Source: Staphylococcus borealis
GTDB taxonomy: Bacteria > Bacillota > Bacilli > Staphylococcales > Staphylococcaceae
Length of the DNA: 64,000 bases
Direction: 5' to 3'
NCBI RefSeq assembly: GCF_001224225.1
Contig: NZ_CUEE01000001.1
Coordinates: 186,001 to 250,000, forward strand
Of this stretch, positions 7,764 to 16,729 are shown in pieces. Under the pieces are notes generated by a model that did not search any database, had not been told where the DNA came from, and was given only the letters and a program-made list of their open reading frames with translations. The position numbers and the translations under genes are program-made. Every line of letters begins with the position of its first letter. Within the stretch, counting starts at the first letter, position 1.

Positions 7764-7794
7764 TACGTCTTCATTATAGGCGTATTTTTTATTA
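7764..7794 (+). terminator. Integrase terminator
   Basis: AAATACG is followed by a short loop and CGTATTTTTTATT, a hairpin with a T run directly after the integrase stop codon. The right attachment site of the island should lie just beyond it (7795-7870), where CCCTTT and TCCACAAA motifs repeat. The core cannot be fixed without the left end. Confidence 0.65.
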
Positions 7795-7984
7795 AAATTG
7801 CTAAAACTTCCACAAAACGCCCTTTTTATGCCCTTTATTTCTGCTACCCTAACTCAAATAACTCCACAAACCTTGATATATTAATGTTTGTATAATTCTA
7901 AGTTATAATTACTTTTATTATTCACAATTCAATTGAGTCGTATTGTTTAGCACATAAATATAAAAAGCTAGGAGAACAACAAAT

Positions 7985-10090
7985 ATGAGTAATTCCCTTC
8001 GATTACATGAACATTTATCAACCGCCCCATTACGTAATATTAATTATGTGATTTTATATTTTTCTTTAACAAATGAATTGACGATGACTATCAATGGCAG
8101 CAAGACAGAAATCCATAATCATATTGCCATCGTCAACCAAGGGGATTTCTATAATATCAATCATGCTAATGATTTAATTGAGTTAAAGATACCTATCGCT
8201 TATTTCTATATAGAAGATAACGATTTCTTTAACTGTTATTTTGATCGGCATTTATTACAGTCAAATCATTTTATAAAATCTCAAATTTTGCAGTGTGTTT
8301 CTAATTATTCAAACGAAGAAGCACAAGATAGTGAGACAATGTCTAAAATTATCCGCACATTATATAAGGAAGCTGTAGTGAGAAATGCAACATTATATGT
8401 ACCAACCATGTCCATTGATAATCAATTATTATCTAACATCGTTCTATATATTAATGACAACATTACATCTCATTTATCTCTAATCGATATCGCACAACAT
8501 GCACTGATTTCAGAATCGTATTGTTCTAATCTATTTGCACGCTTGTTGAATGTCAATTTCAAAGATTATTATACGAGTTTAAAAGTTAATCAATCCGTCC
8601 GTTTATTAATGACAACGAATCATTCCATTACAACCATTTCTGAATTGTCAGGTTTTAGTAGCCACACCAATTTCACTAACCAATTTAAAAAACATCTTGA
8701 TGTGAGTCCTAAGCAATTTCGTACAAAGTTAAATCAATTAGAACCATTACCTTCAATCGCAATACGTAGTTCAGTCAGTCAATCATTTTTAAATTTAATT
8801 TCACAATTTGAATTTACCGATTACTTAACGACAGAAACAACACAAATCAATATGGCCCATTACAACCCGAAAGACCAAACTCAATTTTCTACTGCTTTTA
8901 TTGATTTTCAAAACATCAATGAACTCTTTCAATTTGTATTTAATGATTACTTTGATATTGATTTATCCTATTTACCTAGACCAGCAATCTTAATTAATGA
9001 TGTCAGCGACATGGTAGGCCGGCATACAAATTTAAATTTATTAAATCGTTGCTTTGAAAAATTATTCGAAAAAAATATTAGACTGGCAGTGACAATTAAA
9101 AACAATCAAGAATTTAAGATGATATATCAATTGATTATGATTTTCTTACAAAATAACCGAGATTATAAATGGAATAAAAAATTAGTGAAATTTATGCTTG
9201 TATTTGATACTGAAACAATGTCTGTCCATGACATTCACCTTGCACACCTTAAACTTAAAAATAAAAACCGCGCTATCAAATTTAGTTTGATGGTGGACGG
9301 TTTATTAAGACAAACAGGTTCATTACAAGAAACCTATGATATTATGCACCGTATGAATTTTGATTTTTATTTTGTAGATATTGAAAATATCGATACCAAA
9401 AATGTGTTAATTGATAAACAACGCGGCTTCACTCATTCATCTACACACTTCGAAAATTATTTACGTTTCATAGAAGGATCGAATATCCCTTCCACGCAAT
9501 TTATTTATAGTAATTTATCATTGAAATGTTTCAAATACACCAATAATGGTACACAGTCACTTCAATTATCAGATATCGTTTGTCATTTGTATCAATTAAT
9601 GAGACATGGTGGCGGAGTGTGTTACAAATTAATAGAAACTGATCCAATGTATATTTCCTTATTTAATAGTCATGGTAGTCTGCTACCTATCATGCATTTA
9701 TATCGTTTTGTCGCTACATTTAGTAATGAGTCGTTTCAAATCGCCAACAATTATTTAATGTGCTATAAAGATGGTGATTATCATTTGATACTTTTCAACA
9801 AAATTAATGATCGCTATTTATCAGATAGTCAACAGCATTATATTTTTGAAAATGATTTTAAAGAAAATACACTCTTCATAGTCAATACACTTAATAATGA
9901 ACACGGCTCAATACAGCATTTAATTCCTCAAGATAAACGTGATGTGTATATTGAAAAAGATATCATTCAACAACTAGATCAATGCAACCATCCTAAAACA
10001 GAATTATTAATCCAAGAAAAGGATTATGCAGCATTTCAAGTAACACTTAAACATGACGAAGTTAAATATATTTGTATTAAACCTTCATAG
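7985..10090 (+). CDS. rsp: AraC-family global regulator Rsp
   Basis: This 701-residue regulator matches staphylococcal Rsp in length and many conserved phrases (for example NINYVILYFSLTNELTMTI near the N-terminus and SESYCSNLF in the DNA-binding domain). The N-terminal cupin-like part is followed by an AraC double helix-turn-helix at about residues 148-248, then a long C-terminal region of unknown structure. In S. aureus, Rsp represses surface proteins and biofilm and activates toxins. It starts with ATG behind AGGAGAAC. The satellite integrase ends only 223 bases upstream, so the island sits next to or inside the rsp promoter region. Confidence 0.88.
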   Translation: MSNSLRLHEHLSTAPLRNINYVILYFSLTNELTMTINGSKTEIHNHIAIVNQGDFYNINHANDLIELKIPIAYFYIEDNDFFNCYFDRHLLQSNHFIKSQILQCVSNYSNEEAQDSETMSKIIRTLYKEAVVRNATLYVPTMSIDNQLLSNIVLYINDNITSHLSLIDIAQHALISESYCSNLFARLLNVNFKDYYTSLKVNQSVRLLMTTNHSITTISELSGFSSHTNFTNQFKKHLDVSPKQFRTKLNQLEPLPSIAIRSSVSQSFLNLISQFEFTDYLTTETTQINMAHYNPKDQTQFSTAFIDFQNINELFQFVFNDYFDIDLSYLPRPAILINDVSDMVGRHTNLNLLNRCFEKLFEKNIRLAVTIKNNQEFKMIYQLIMIFLQNNRDYKWNKKLVKFMLVFDTETMSVHDIHLAHLKLKNKNRAIKFSLMVDGLLRQTGSLQETYDIMHRMNFDFYFVDIENIDTKNVLIDKQRGFTHSSTHFENYLRFIEGSNIPSTQFIYSNLSLKCFKYTNNGTQSLQLSDIVCHLYQLMRHGGGVCYKLIETDPMYISLFNSHGSLLPIMHLYRFVATFSNESFQIANNYLMCYKDGDYHLILFNKINDRYLSDSQQHYIFENDFKENTLFIVNTLNNEHGSIQHLIPQDKRDVYIEKDIIQQLDQCNHPKTELLIQEKDYAAFQVTLKHDEVKYICIKPS

Positions 10091-10157
10091 TATTCACGCT
10101 GATATGAGTTTAGACATACGTCATTTAGGATATATGTAAACTAAGGAGATGATGATT

Positions 10158-10580
10158 GTGGAACAACAACAAGCGATTCAAGCAATTGAAAAAGTGTTAG
10201 ACACTTCTAAAGTTGGTGTATTGTCTACTGCTTACAATAATAAACCAAACAGTCGTTACATGGTCTTTTATAATGACGAATTAACTTTATATACGAAAAC
10301 AAGTACTGAAAGCACTAAAGTTGAAGAGATTAAACATAATCCTAGCGCATATATTTTGTTAGGTTACAATGAAACAACAAATAATAGTTTTGTTGAAATA
10401 GAAGCTAATATTGAAGTCGTGGAAGATCAAAAAGTGATTGACTGGTTATGGGAAAGACAAGATAAGACTTTCTTTGACTCAAAAGAAGATCCTAAATTAT
10501 GTGTACTTAAAGTAGTTCCTAAAACGATAACATTAATGAACGATGACGATGTCGATACGCCTGTAACGATTACTGTGTAA
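10158..10580 (+). CDS. Pyridoxamine-phosphate-oxidase-fold stress protein
   Basis: This 140-residue cytosolic protein has the flavin-reductase split-barrel fold of general stress protein 26 and related proteins (STAYNNKPNSRYMVFYND; LYTKTSTESTKVEEI). I chose GTG 10158 because AGGAG ends nine bases upstream; ATGs at 10149 and 10152 lie too close to that site. In S. aureus the homologous gene also follows rsp. The family may bind FMN, F420 or haem; the substrate is unknown. Confidence 0.8.
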   Translation: MEQQQAIQAIEKVLDTSKVGVLSTAYNNKPNSRYMVFYNDELTLYTKTSTESTKVEEIKHNPSAYILLGYNETTNNSFVEIEANIEVVEDQKVIDWLWERQDKTFFDSKEDPKLCVLKVVPKTITLMNDDDVDTPVTITV

Positions 10581-10603
10581 TTTAAAAAGTGTATTATGAA
10601 TTT

Positions 10604-10652
10604 GAGCGTGGGACGATGAATTCCAAAATGAATTCCGTTCCGCTCTTTTTTT
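10604..10652 (+). terminator. Terminator with repeat-family GAATTC core
   Basis: GAGCGTGGGACGATGAATTC pairs with GAATTCCGTTCCGCTC and is followed by eight T residues. It ends the preceding stress-protein gene. The GTGGGAC and GAATTC parts match the intergenic repeat family found through the window. Confidence 0.85.
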
Positions 10653-10791
10653 GTCAATTTTATTAATTCAACATCTTTGTGTCATTGATATGATTCATTG
10701 CGTGTTCAATTTAATATCGTTTATTATTTTATTGCAATTTAATACTATTTTCTGTATAAAAGAGATAGAACTTTTTAAAGGAGTCTATAAC

Positions 10792-11145
10792 ATGAAAAAT
10801 AAAAAGGGTTTAGGTATTGGTATTGCACTGATTGCTATCATGCTTATTGTATGTATTGTTTTAGTGGTTATGATGATGACGGGTGGTCAAAAAGAAACCT
10901 ATTATGGTTATATGAAGAATGACCATACAATTGATAAAATGGTCAATGAACAAACTGAAAAAGTTGAAAAGAATATCGAATTACCTTCTGATAGCAAAGC
11001 GAATGTCAAAAAAGGCGACTTTGTATTTTTAGTTAAAGAAAAAGGATCAGATAAATTCTCAAGAGTATCTAAAGTTGATCATGATGATGTACCACATGGA
11101 TTAATGATGAAAATTCATGAAATGCATGATATGAAAGGTATGTAA
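10792..11145 (+). CDS. Membrane-anchored DUF4889-like protein
   Basis: This 117-residue protein has an N-terminal membrane anchor (about 7-29) and an extracytoplasmic domain with YYGYMKND and FVFLVKEKG segments, ending in a His/Met-rich tail (HDDVPHGLMMKIHEMHDMKGM). The start is ATG 10792, placed after AAAGGAGTC; longer upstream reading in this frame lacks a site. It resembles the DUF4889 protein found in the same place in S. aureus. The His/Met-rich tail could bind metal, but that is a guess. Confidence 0.65.
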   Translation: MKNKKGLGIGIALIAIMLIVCIVLVVMMMTGGQKETYYGYMKNDHTIDKMVNEQTEKVEKNIELPSDSKANVKKGDFVFLVKEKGSDKFSRVSKVDHDDVPHGLMMKIHEMHDMKGM

Positions 11146-11158
11146 ATGATCATAGATG

Positions 11159-11197
11159 ACTGTCAATGAAGCACATTGCTTCGTTGGCAGTTTTTTT
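11159..11197 (+). terminator. Rho-independent terminator
   Basis: ACTGTCAATGAAGCA pairs with TGCTTCGTTGGCAGT across a three-base loop and is followed by T7. It ends the DUF4889-like gene. Confidence 0.88.
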
Positions 11198-11243
11198 ATG
11201 CAATAGTTGTGCTCCAATACAAATCATTGATGCTTTCAAGTAG

Positions 11244-11274
11244 AAAAAAAGTACCGAACGCATTCGCTCGGTAC
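11244..11274 (-). terminator. gltT terminator
   Basis: GTACCGA and TCGGTAC form the arms at 11251-11274, and read on the minus strand the hairpin is followed by T7. It lies 23 bases past the gltT stop codon. Confidence 0.88.
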
Positions 11275-11296
11275 AAAAAATGTCAGATTTCTTTTT

Positions 11297-12574
11297 TTAA
11301 ATTGATTGTAAATACTTTTTACCTTGTTCTTTGTCATAAACCTTTTCCCATTTAGAGATAACAATAGCTGATAATGCATTACCTATTACGTTTACACATG
11401 TACGAACCATGTCTAATAAACGGTCTACACCGATAATTAATGCAAGACCTTGTGCTGGTAAGCCCATCGCACCTAATGTCGTTAATAATACTACGATTGA
11501 AACGCCTGGTACCCCAGCCATACCTTTAGAGGCAACCATCAACGTTACCATTAAGATAATTTGCTCTGAAATCGATAAATGGATGCCATACATTTGTGCA
11601 ACGAATAACGCTGCGATAGATTGGTATAGCGCTGATCCATCAAGGTTAAATGAGTAACCAATTGGAATAACGAAAGATGTGACATCTTTAGGTGCCCCGA
11701 ATCTTTCCATTTTCTTCATCATAACTGGTAATACTGCTTCTGAACTAGAAGTAGAGAAGGCTAATAATAATTCATCTTTCAAAATTTTAATAATTGAGAA
11801 GATACTTATACCGCACATTCTTGCTACAATACCAAGAACGATGATAACAAAGAATACCATTGCGAACACAACTACAAGTACTAATTTTAATAACGGAATT
11901 AAAGCAGCTGCTCCAAACGTCATTACTGTTGTACAAATAAATGCAAATACACCAATTGGTGCTAATTTTAAAATTTTATTAATCATCCAGAAAACTGCTT
12001 CAAGTGTTCCGTTTAAGAAACCTTTTACAGGATCTGCTTTTTCACCGATTGCAGCTAATCCTAAACCAAAGAATACTGCGAAGAAGATGATTGGTAATAA
12101 TTCACCTTTAGTTAATGCTTCAAATATGTTTGTTGGTACAATGTTTACAATGGTATCAATAAAGTGATTGCCATATGTAGATTGTTCTGCAGCTGATGCA
12201 GATGATTGATATTTAGAAATATCGCCTTTAGGTAATTTCGTTGGATCTAAACCAGCACCTGGTTTGAATAAATTACCAATAACAAGTCCTAAAGCAATTG
12301 CGATTGTCGTTATAATTTCAAAGTAAAGAATTGCTTTCCATCCATAGCTACCTATCTTCTTTGAATCCCCTAAGTTAGAAATAGATAATGCTAAAGCACA
12401 GAATACAATTGGGATGATGATCATTTTAATTAAATTTAAGAAAACGTCACCGAAAGGTTTAATATAATTTGCTATGTTATCTTGTCCAAATAATAATAAA
12501 CCTACAACTACACCTAGTACCAATGCGATGATAACTTGCATCGGCAAACTAATTTTTCTCTTGAACAGAGCCAT
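11297..12574 (-). CDS. gltT: Sodium/proton-glutamate symporter
   Basis: This 425-residue DAACS-family transporter imports glutamate or aspartate with cations. Visible family marks are the serine-rich hairpin loop STSSSEAVLPVM, the TM7 motif NLDGSALYQ, GVPGVSIVVL in the second hairpin and DRLLDMVRTCVNVIGN near the end. The start is ATG 12574 after AAGGGGG; the frame extends 8 codons further upstream without a proper site. Monocistronic, between convergent and divergent neighbours, in the order also known from S. aureus. Confidence 0.92.
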   Translation of the reverse strand: MALFKRKISLPMQVIIALVLGVVVGLLLFGQDNIANYIKPFGDVFLNLIKMIIIPIVFCALALSISNLGDSKKIGSYGWKAILYFEIITTIAIALGLVIGNLFKPGAGLDPTKLPKGDISKYQSSASAAEQSTYGNHFIDTIVNIVPTNIFEALTKGELLPIIFFAVFFGLGLAAIGEKADPVKGFLNGTLEAVFWMINKILKLAPIGVFAFICTTVMTFGAAALIPLLKLVLVVVFAMVFFVIIVLGIVARMCGISIFSIIKILKDELLLAFSTSSSEAVLPVMMKKMERFGAPKDVTSFVIPIGYSFNLDGSALYQSIAALFVAQMYGIHLSISEQIILMVTLMVASKGMAGVPGVSIVVLLTTLGAMGLPAQGLALIIGVDRLLDMVRTCVNVIGNALSAIVISKWEKVYDKEQGKKYLQSI

Positions 12575-12679
12575 GTTGGAACCCCCTTCATCTGACATCG
12601 CTTAATTATATCAGATAATTATAAATTGGGATATAAAATTTTTAATAGCTCACGCTACCACACACGCATCCAATAGCAC

Positions 12680-12701
12680 AAAAAAACTGTACATAGACAG
12701 T
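12680..12701 (-). terminator. Short terminator after the DUF3139 gene
   Basis: ACTGT and ACAGT form a small stem, and on the minus strand it runs into T7. It lies 36 bases past the stop codon of the gene at 12737. Confidence 0.6.
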
Positions 12702-12736
12702 GTCATAACGTCTAAATACAGCTTTATAATCAAATG

Positions 12737-13096
12737 CTATGGTTTAAAATTTTGATCGAAATCATTATATTTCGCATCTTTAATACTTTTTTTAGTTTCA
12801 GTATCAAAGCCCTCTGCAAAGATACCTTTACGCGTACCAATTGGTTGAATGACATAAGTCATATGCGGTTCATCTTTAAATACAACTTCTTTGTAATAAA
12901 CACCTTTTTTGGCACTATAAAGTGTCTCCTCTGATTTAATTTTATCAGTTAAATTCCTTTGCTCTAAATAACTATCAACCGTTTTAATGTTTCTGTGGCC
13001 TTGATATGTTTTCATTGCAAAAAAGAAAGCGATTGCTACTACTAATGAAATAGCTAAAATAATACAAATTCTAATCCATTTTTGTTTTTTACTCAT
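12737..13096 (-). CDS. DUF3139-family membrane-anchored protein
   Basis: This 119-residue protein has one N-terminal membrane segment (about 8-28) and an extracytoplasmic domain containing VDSYLEQRNL and YYKEVVFKDEP, as in the short DUF3139 proteins common in staphylococci. The start is ATG 13096 behind AAAGGAGT; the 12 extra upstream codons lack a site. Function unknown. Confidence 0.7.
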   Translation of the reverse strand: MSKKQKWIRICIILAISLVVAIAFFFAMKTYQGHRNIKTVDSYLEQRNLTDKIKSEETLYSAKKGVYYKEVVFKDEPHMTYVIQPIGTRKGIFAEGFDTETKKSIKDAKYNDFDQNFKP

Positions 13097-13324
13097 TTTG
13101 AAACTCCTTTGCACACAACCTAGTCTCAACATATTTAATCACTATCTAAATTATTATGAATGATAGTTAGAAAATTTTAAAGTATTTCTATATTTCTGTA
13201 ACAAAATAGCCTAACAATTTATCTCTAATTCAAAATAAATCTACACTTACACCCTTTATGTAGATGTACTTTGAAATAACGTTTAAATGACTTGAAAAGT
13301 CCATAGAATACTATGATAACGGGC

Positions 13325-13353
13325 TTGACAATACTTTTAGTTCATACTATCTT
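13325..13353 (+). promoter_or_regulatory. sarZ promoter
   Basis: TTGACA at 13325-13330 and TATCTT at 13348-13353 are separated by 17 bases. The -10 box ends 24 bases before the sarZ start, leaving a very short leader with the AAGGGGGG ribosome binding site. Confidence 0.7.
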
Positions 13354-13377
13354 TAAATAAGTTAAGGGGGGAAATAT

Positions 13378-13821
13378 ATGTATGTAAAGGACAGTTATTT
13401 AAGTAATCAATTATGTTTTTTATTATATGTTACTTCTAAAGAAGTCATAAAAAAATATACTCACTATTTAAAAAAGCATGATTTAACATATACAAGCTTT
13501 ATGGTCATCATGGCTATCGAAAATGATGAAAAAATAAATATTAAATCACTTGGACATCGTGTCTTTTTAGATTCTGGAACACTTACACCTCTCTTAAAGA
13601 AATTAGAGAAAAAAGGCTATGTACAACGTATGCGTGAAAAAGAAGATGAACGAAATCTTCAAATTACCCTCACTGAAAATGGTATTAATATTAAACCAAC
13701 GTTGGAAGCTATCTCTGACCAAGTCTTTGATGATTTTGATATTACACATGAAGAAAACGAAGAGCTCGTTAATAGCTTAAAACATGTTATTTCAAAAAAC
13801 TTCGACTATATAGCTAACTAA
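13378..13821 (+). CDS. sarZ: MarR/SarA-family redox regulator SarZ
   Basis: This 147-residue winged-helix regulator has the single cysteine at position 13 ([11 protein letters not shown]) that senses oxidants in SarZ/MgrA/OhrR-type proteins, and the wing segment [17 protein letters not shown]. SarZ controls virulence, autolysis and stress genes. It sits between the DUF3139 gene and hsp20, as in S. aureus. One strong promoter is visible upstream. Confidence 0.9.
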   Translation: MYVKDSYLSNQLCFLLYVTSKEVIKKYTHYLKKHDLTYTSFMVIMAIENDEKINIKSLGHRVFLDSGTLTPLLKKLEKKGYVQRMREKEDERNLQITLTENGINIKPTLEAISDQVFDDFDITHEENEELVNSLKHVISKNFDYIAN

Positions 13822-13829
13822 TATTTAAT

Positions 13830-13899
13830 CATGGCAAAAGCATGAACGACTTATTTATCGCAATGACTAGGCTTTATACATAATAGAACTTTTGCCATG
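13830..13899. terminator. Inverted repeat after sarZ
   Basis: CATGGCAAAAG at 13830-13840 and CTTTTGCCATG at 13889-13899 are perfect 11-base arms around a 48-base loop. It follows the sarZ stop codon by eight bases. There is no clear T run, so termination is inferred. Confidence 0.55.
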
Positions 13900-14044
13900 T
13901 ATTTCTTATTCCACACCACTATCTTCTTCTCCTGTTCTATAATACCTTTCGCTTTACGTTCATCGTCTCTGTTACTATAATGTACTTTAAAAGTAGCATT
14001 TTACAACTATACTATGCTTACTTAAATAAAGGAGAGACAATCGT

Positions 14045-14461
14045 ATGAATAATAGAGATTTTTTCGATCAATCCATTTTTAAAAATAACCCAAAAGATGT
14101 ATTTCGTGATTTAGGAGAACAAGTATTCAATCAATTTTCATCAAAAAGCTTCCCAACAAATATTTATAATCAATCAAGCCAATATGTATTAGAAGCTGAA
14201 TTACCAGGCGTTAATAAATCAGAAATTGAACTTAAATTTGAGCATTCTGCACTAACAATTAAAGTACAAAAGCATGTATCAGAACAAACAGGTAGCGTCC
14301 AATTAAATGAACGTGCAAGTGGCGAGCTAGTCAGACATTTCGAATTTAATGATATTGATAAATCACAAATTAAAGCAAGCTATGAAGATGGCATTTTAGT
14401 CGTTACTTTACCTAAAGAAGTAAGTGCACAAGATCAGTCAACTACAATTACAGTAGAATAA
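14045..14461 (+). CDS. Small heat-shock protein (Hsp20 family)
   Basis: This 138-residue chaperone has a central alpha-crystallin domain (about 40-130) with LEAELPGVNKSEIELKFEHSAL cut short here to its core LPGVNKSEI, and the end motif SYEDGILVVTLPK. It holds unfolding proteins for refolding by other chaperones. No CIRCE element, CtsR box or sigma-B promoter is evident upstream. Start is ATG after AAGGAGAGAC. In S. aureus an Hsp20 gene sits at the same place. Confidence 0.9.
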   Translation: MNNRDFFDQSIFKNNPKDVFRDLGEQVFNQFSSKSFPTNIYNQSSQYVLEAELPGVNKSEIELKFEHSALTIKVQKHVSEQTGSVQLNERASGELVRHFEFNDIDKSQIKASYEDGILVVTLPKEVSAQDQSTTITVE

Positions 14462-14475
14462 TCAATGATATATTA

Positions 14476-14515
14476 AAGAGCAATACAAAGCTATCATTAG
14501 TCTTGTATTGCTCTT
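14476..14515. terminator. Bidirectional terminator between hsp20 and narT
   Basis: AAGAGCAATACAA and TTGTATTGCTCTT are perfect 13-base arms around a 14-base loop between two convergent genes. Confidence 0.85.
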
Positions 14516-14529
14516 ATGAATGTATAAAC

Positions 14530-15687
14530 TTATTTTGCGTATTCTTTTTTATATAAGTGTCCCATTGTAATAAATGCCAAGACACCAAATATTGCTAAAA
14601 GAATAAACGCTAAATGACTTGAACCTGTTAATCCTGTTACGTAAGTAATCACTAGTGGTGGGAAGAATCCGCCTAAACCACCCATCATTGAAACAATACC
14701 ATTAGCTGCACCAGATTCATTTGCAAAGTATGAAGGCACGAGTTTAAATATTAAACCATTACCTAAACCTGCACAGATACTGATTGTTAAACAACCAATC
14801 GTAAATAATGCAATATGACTTGAAATGCCTAAAATAACGGCACCTATAACCATAACAATAAAGTCAATCATTTGTACTTTAACCGCATTAAACTTATCTC
14901 CAAGAATCCCTCCGACCGGTCTCAAGAATGTAGCTAAAGCTATAAATACACCTGATCGAATCCCTGCATCTACTTTATCAATACCAAAATTATTTACTAA
15001 GTAGTTAGGTAAGAATAATCCAAATGCTACAAAAGCACCAAATGTAATAAAATACCATAAACTTAAATAATATAATTTGTAATTTGATGATAATTTTTTA
15101 AATTGAGATGCTAAAGGTACTTTCACTTTTGGTTCATTTTTATCACCAAAAATGAACATTAAAATGGCAAAAATAGCAATGATAATCAAATAGCTTCTTA
15201 CTGTTGTTTGCCAACCAATAATACCTGCAATCGGTGGTGCTAAGAATGATGATACTGCTGTACCAATGTTACCCATACCATAAATACCATTCGCAAGTCC
15301 TACTTTATCTTTTGAGAAATATTTTGGTACAGACGTTACACCGACTGAGAAAATCGCGCCACCAACACCTAAAAAGAATCCTGATAGCATTAACATGCCT
15401 GGTGTTTGTGCTTGTCCTAAAAAGAATATTGGGAATAATAGAACGACAAAACTACAGAAGAATACCCATTTTGCGCCGATAACATTCGTTAAATAGCCAA
15501 ATGGTACGCGTAGTATTGAACCTAATATAACCGGAATTGCCAGTATAATTGATAACTGACCAGGATTAACTTTAATATCTTGTGAGATATACGGCATTAA
15601 TGGAGAAATGATACTCCACGCCATGAATCCTACTACAAGACTTAACGTTTGTAATGTAAGTTGAAAGCCACCTTTTGTCTTATACAT
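14530..15687 (-). CDS. narT: Nitrate/nitrite transporter NarT
   Basis: This 385-residue MFS protein has about twelve membrane helices and the nitrate-signature glycine-rich segments ([33 protein letters not shown] and [21 protein letters not shown], quoted in part). It brings nitrate to NarG and exports nitrite. It is transcribed separately from narGHJI, downstream of nreC, with its own regulatory region bearing NreC-like palindromes at 15812-15848. Confidence 0.92.
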   Translation of the reverse strand: MYKTKGGFQLTLQTLSLVVGFMAWSIISPLMPYISQDIKVNPGQLSIILAIPVILGSILRVPFGYLTNVIGAKWVFFCSFVVLLFPIFFLGQAQTPGMLMLSGFFLGVGGAIFSVGVTSVPKYFSKDKVGLANGIYGMGNIGTAVSSFLAPPIAGIIGWQTTVRSYLIIIAIFAILMFIFGDKNEPKVKVPLASQFKKLSSNYKLYYLSLWYFITFGAFVAFGLFLPNYLVNNFGIDKVDAGIRSGVFIALATFLRPVGGILGDKFNAVKVQMIDFIVMVIGAVILGISSHIALFTIGCLTISICAGLGNGLIFKLVPSYFANESGAANGIVSMMGGLGGFFPPLVITYVTGLTGSSHLAFILLAIFGVLAFITMGHLYKKEYAK

Positions 15688-15877
15688 TTTTTCACCTTCA
15701 TCATTTCATTTTCTTTATCAGTAATTGTTATATAAAAGAGGTCAAAAATTTATATTTCAATCACATTACTGATTACATTTAAATTTTAGTAGATTTGTGA
15801 AAAAATGAACATAAGGACATTCCCTTATACTGCCGGGGAATCCCCCTATATTTTCTATCCCAAAATGAACATAAATA
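15688..15877 (-). promoter_or_regulatory. narT promoter region with two NreC-like palindromes
   Basis: TAAGG at 15812-15816 faces CCTTA at 15823-15827, and CGGGGAATCCCCC follows at about 15834-15846. Both have the AGGR-N4-YCCT type symmetry of the published staphylococcal NreC site (TAGGG-N4-CCCTA). They lie 125 to 160 bases upstream of the narT start. The rest of the space shows no gene. Confidence 0.6.
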
Positions 15878-16010
15878 AAGAGGCCAGGATAGAATTCTTC
15901 TCGAATTCGTCTTCCTAGCCTCTCAAGGATGATTAGATTTGAGAACGACTTAATTTAAGAACCTTCTCAATTCAGTCAGCTACTGCGCATTTACCATGTA
16001 GCTTAAATGA
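15878..16010. repeat. Intergenic repeat with nreC terminator
   Basis: AGAGGCCAGGA and TCCTAGCCTCT flank a GAATTC-rich core (15878-15924) and form a strong hairpin after nreC. It is followed by a CTCAATTCAGTCAGCTACTGCGCATTT-type module, quoted here as CAGTCAGCTACTGCG, which recurs at 51600 and 62750. The two modules together match the family of repeats listed elsewhere. Confidence 0.65.
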
Positions 16011-16054
16011 TGTTTTTATCTATAACACATTCATTTTTAGAGATGTAAATGTAA

Positions 16055-16708
16055 TTAAAAATCCAACAATTTCTTTTTCAATGCATATTCAACTAACTCA
16101 GGCTTAGATTTTAAATCAAGTTTCGTCATAATATGTGTCTTATGTGCTTCGACCGTTTTAACCGACACAAACAACTTTTCGGCAATATCTTTATTGCCAT
16201 ACCCCTTAGCAATGAGCGGTAAGATTTCTAGTTCTCTTTTAGATAAAATTTTAAAAGGATCATTCGTAGATACGTCATCTGAATGCTTATGATTCACAAA
16301 TTCATTAACTAACGATGTCGTCAACTTCATATCTACATAGGTTTCACCTTTATAAACTGTGCGAACTGCTAACAATAACTGTTCGTCAGGTGCATTCTTT
16401 AAAATATAGCCTTTAGCGCCATTACGAAGAACGTGGAACAGATATTCTTCATCATCATACATCGTTAATATTAAGATTTTAGTTTCTGGAAAGCTTTCTG
16501 ATATCTTACTTGTCGCTATTAAACCAGATTCACCAGGTGGCATACTTAAATCCATAATTAAGACATCTGGTTTATGTTCCATCACTTTCTGATAAGCCTC
16601 TCCCCCATCAGCAGCGGTTGCAACAACTTCCATATCTTCTTGAAAGTTTAATATCATTGAAAATCCTGTTCTAACGACTGCGTGATCGTCTGCGATTACA
16701 ATCTTCAC
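16055..16708 (-). CDS. nreC: Response regulator NreC
   Basis: This 217-residue NarL/LuxR-type regulator has a receiver domain with Asp7, Asp8 and the phosphoacceptor Asp53 (LIMDLSMP), and a LuxR helix-turn-helix at about 150-215 ([22 protein letters not shown], core KTVEAH). Phosphorylated by NreB without oxygen, it activates narG, nirB and narT. Candidate sites before all three lie in this window. It follows nreB by 21 bases. Confidence 0.93.
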   Translation of the reverse strand: MKIVIADDHAVVRTGFSMILNFQEDMEVVATAADGGEAYQKVMEHKPDVLIMDLSMPPGESGLIATSKISESFPETKILILTMYDDEEYLFHVLRNGAKGYILKNAPDEQLLLAVRTVYKGETYVDMKLTTSLVNEFVNHKHSDDVSTNDPFKILSKRELEILPLIAKGYGNKDIAEKLFVSVKTVEAHKTHIMTKLDLKSKPELVEYALKKKLLDF

Positions 16709-16729
16709 TTTATATTCCCCTAACTTACT

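Noticed and set aside
1..7794. Full prophage
   Set aside because: No capsid, tail or lysis genes are visible, and the pri-rep-Stl-int set fits a satellite; only the part outside the window could change this.
11409..12167. Open frames on the plus strand opposite gltT
   Set aside because: They have no ribosome binding site and mirror the codon pattern of gltT.
13981..14044. CIRCE or CtsR box before hsp20
   Set aside because: Neither TTAGCACTC/GAGTGCTAA nor a GGTCAAA heptad repeat is present.
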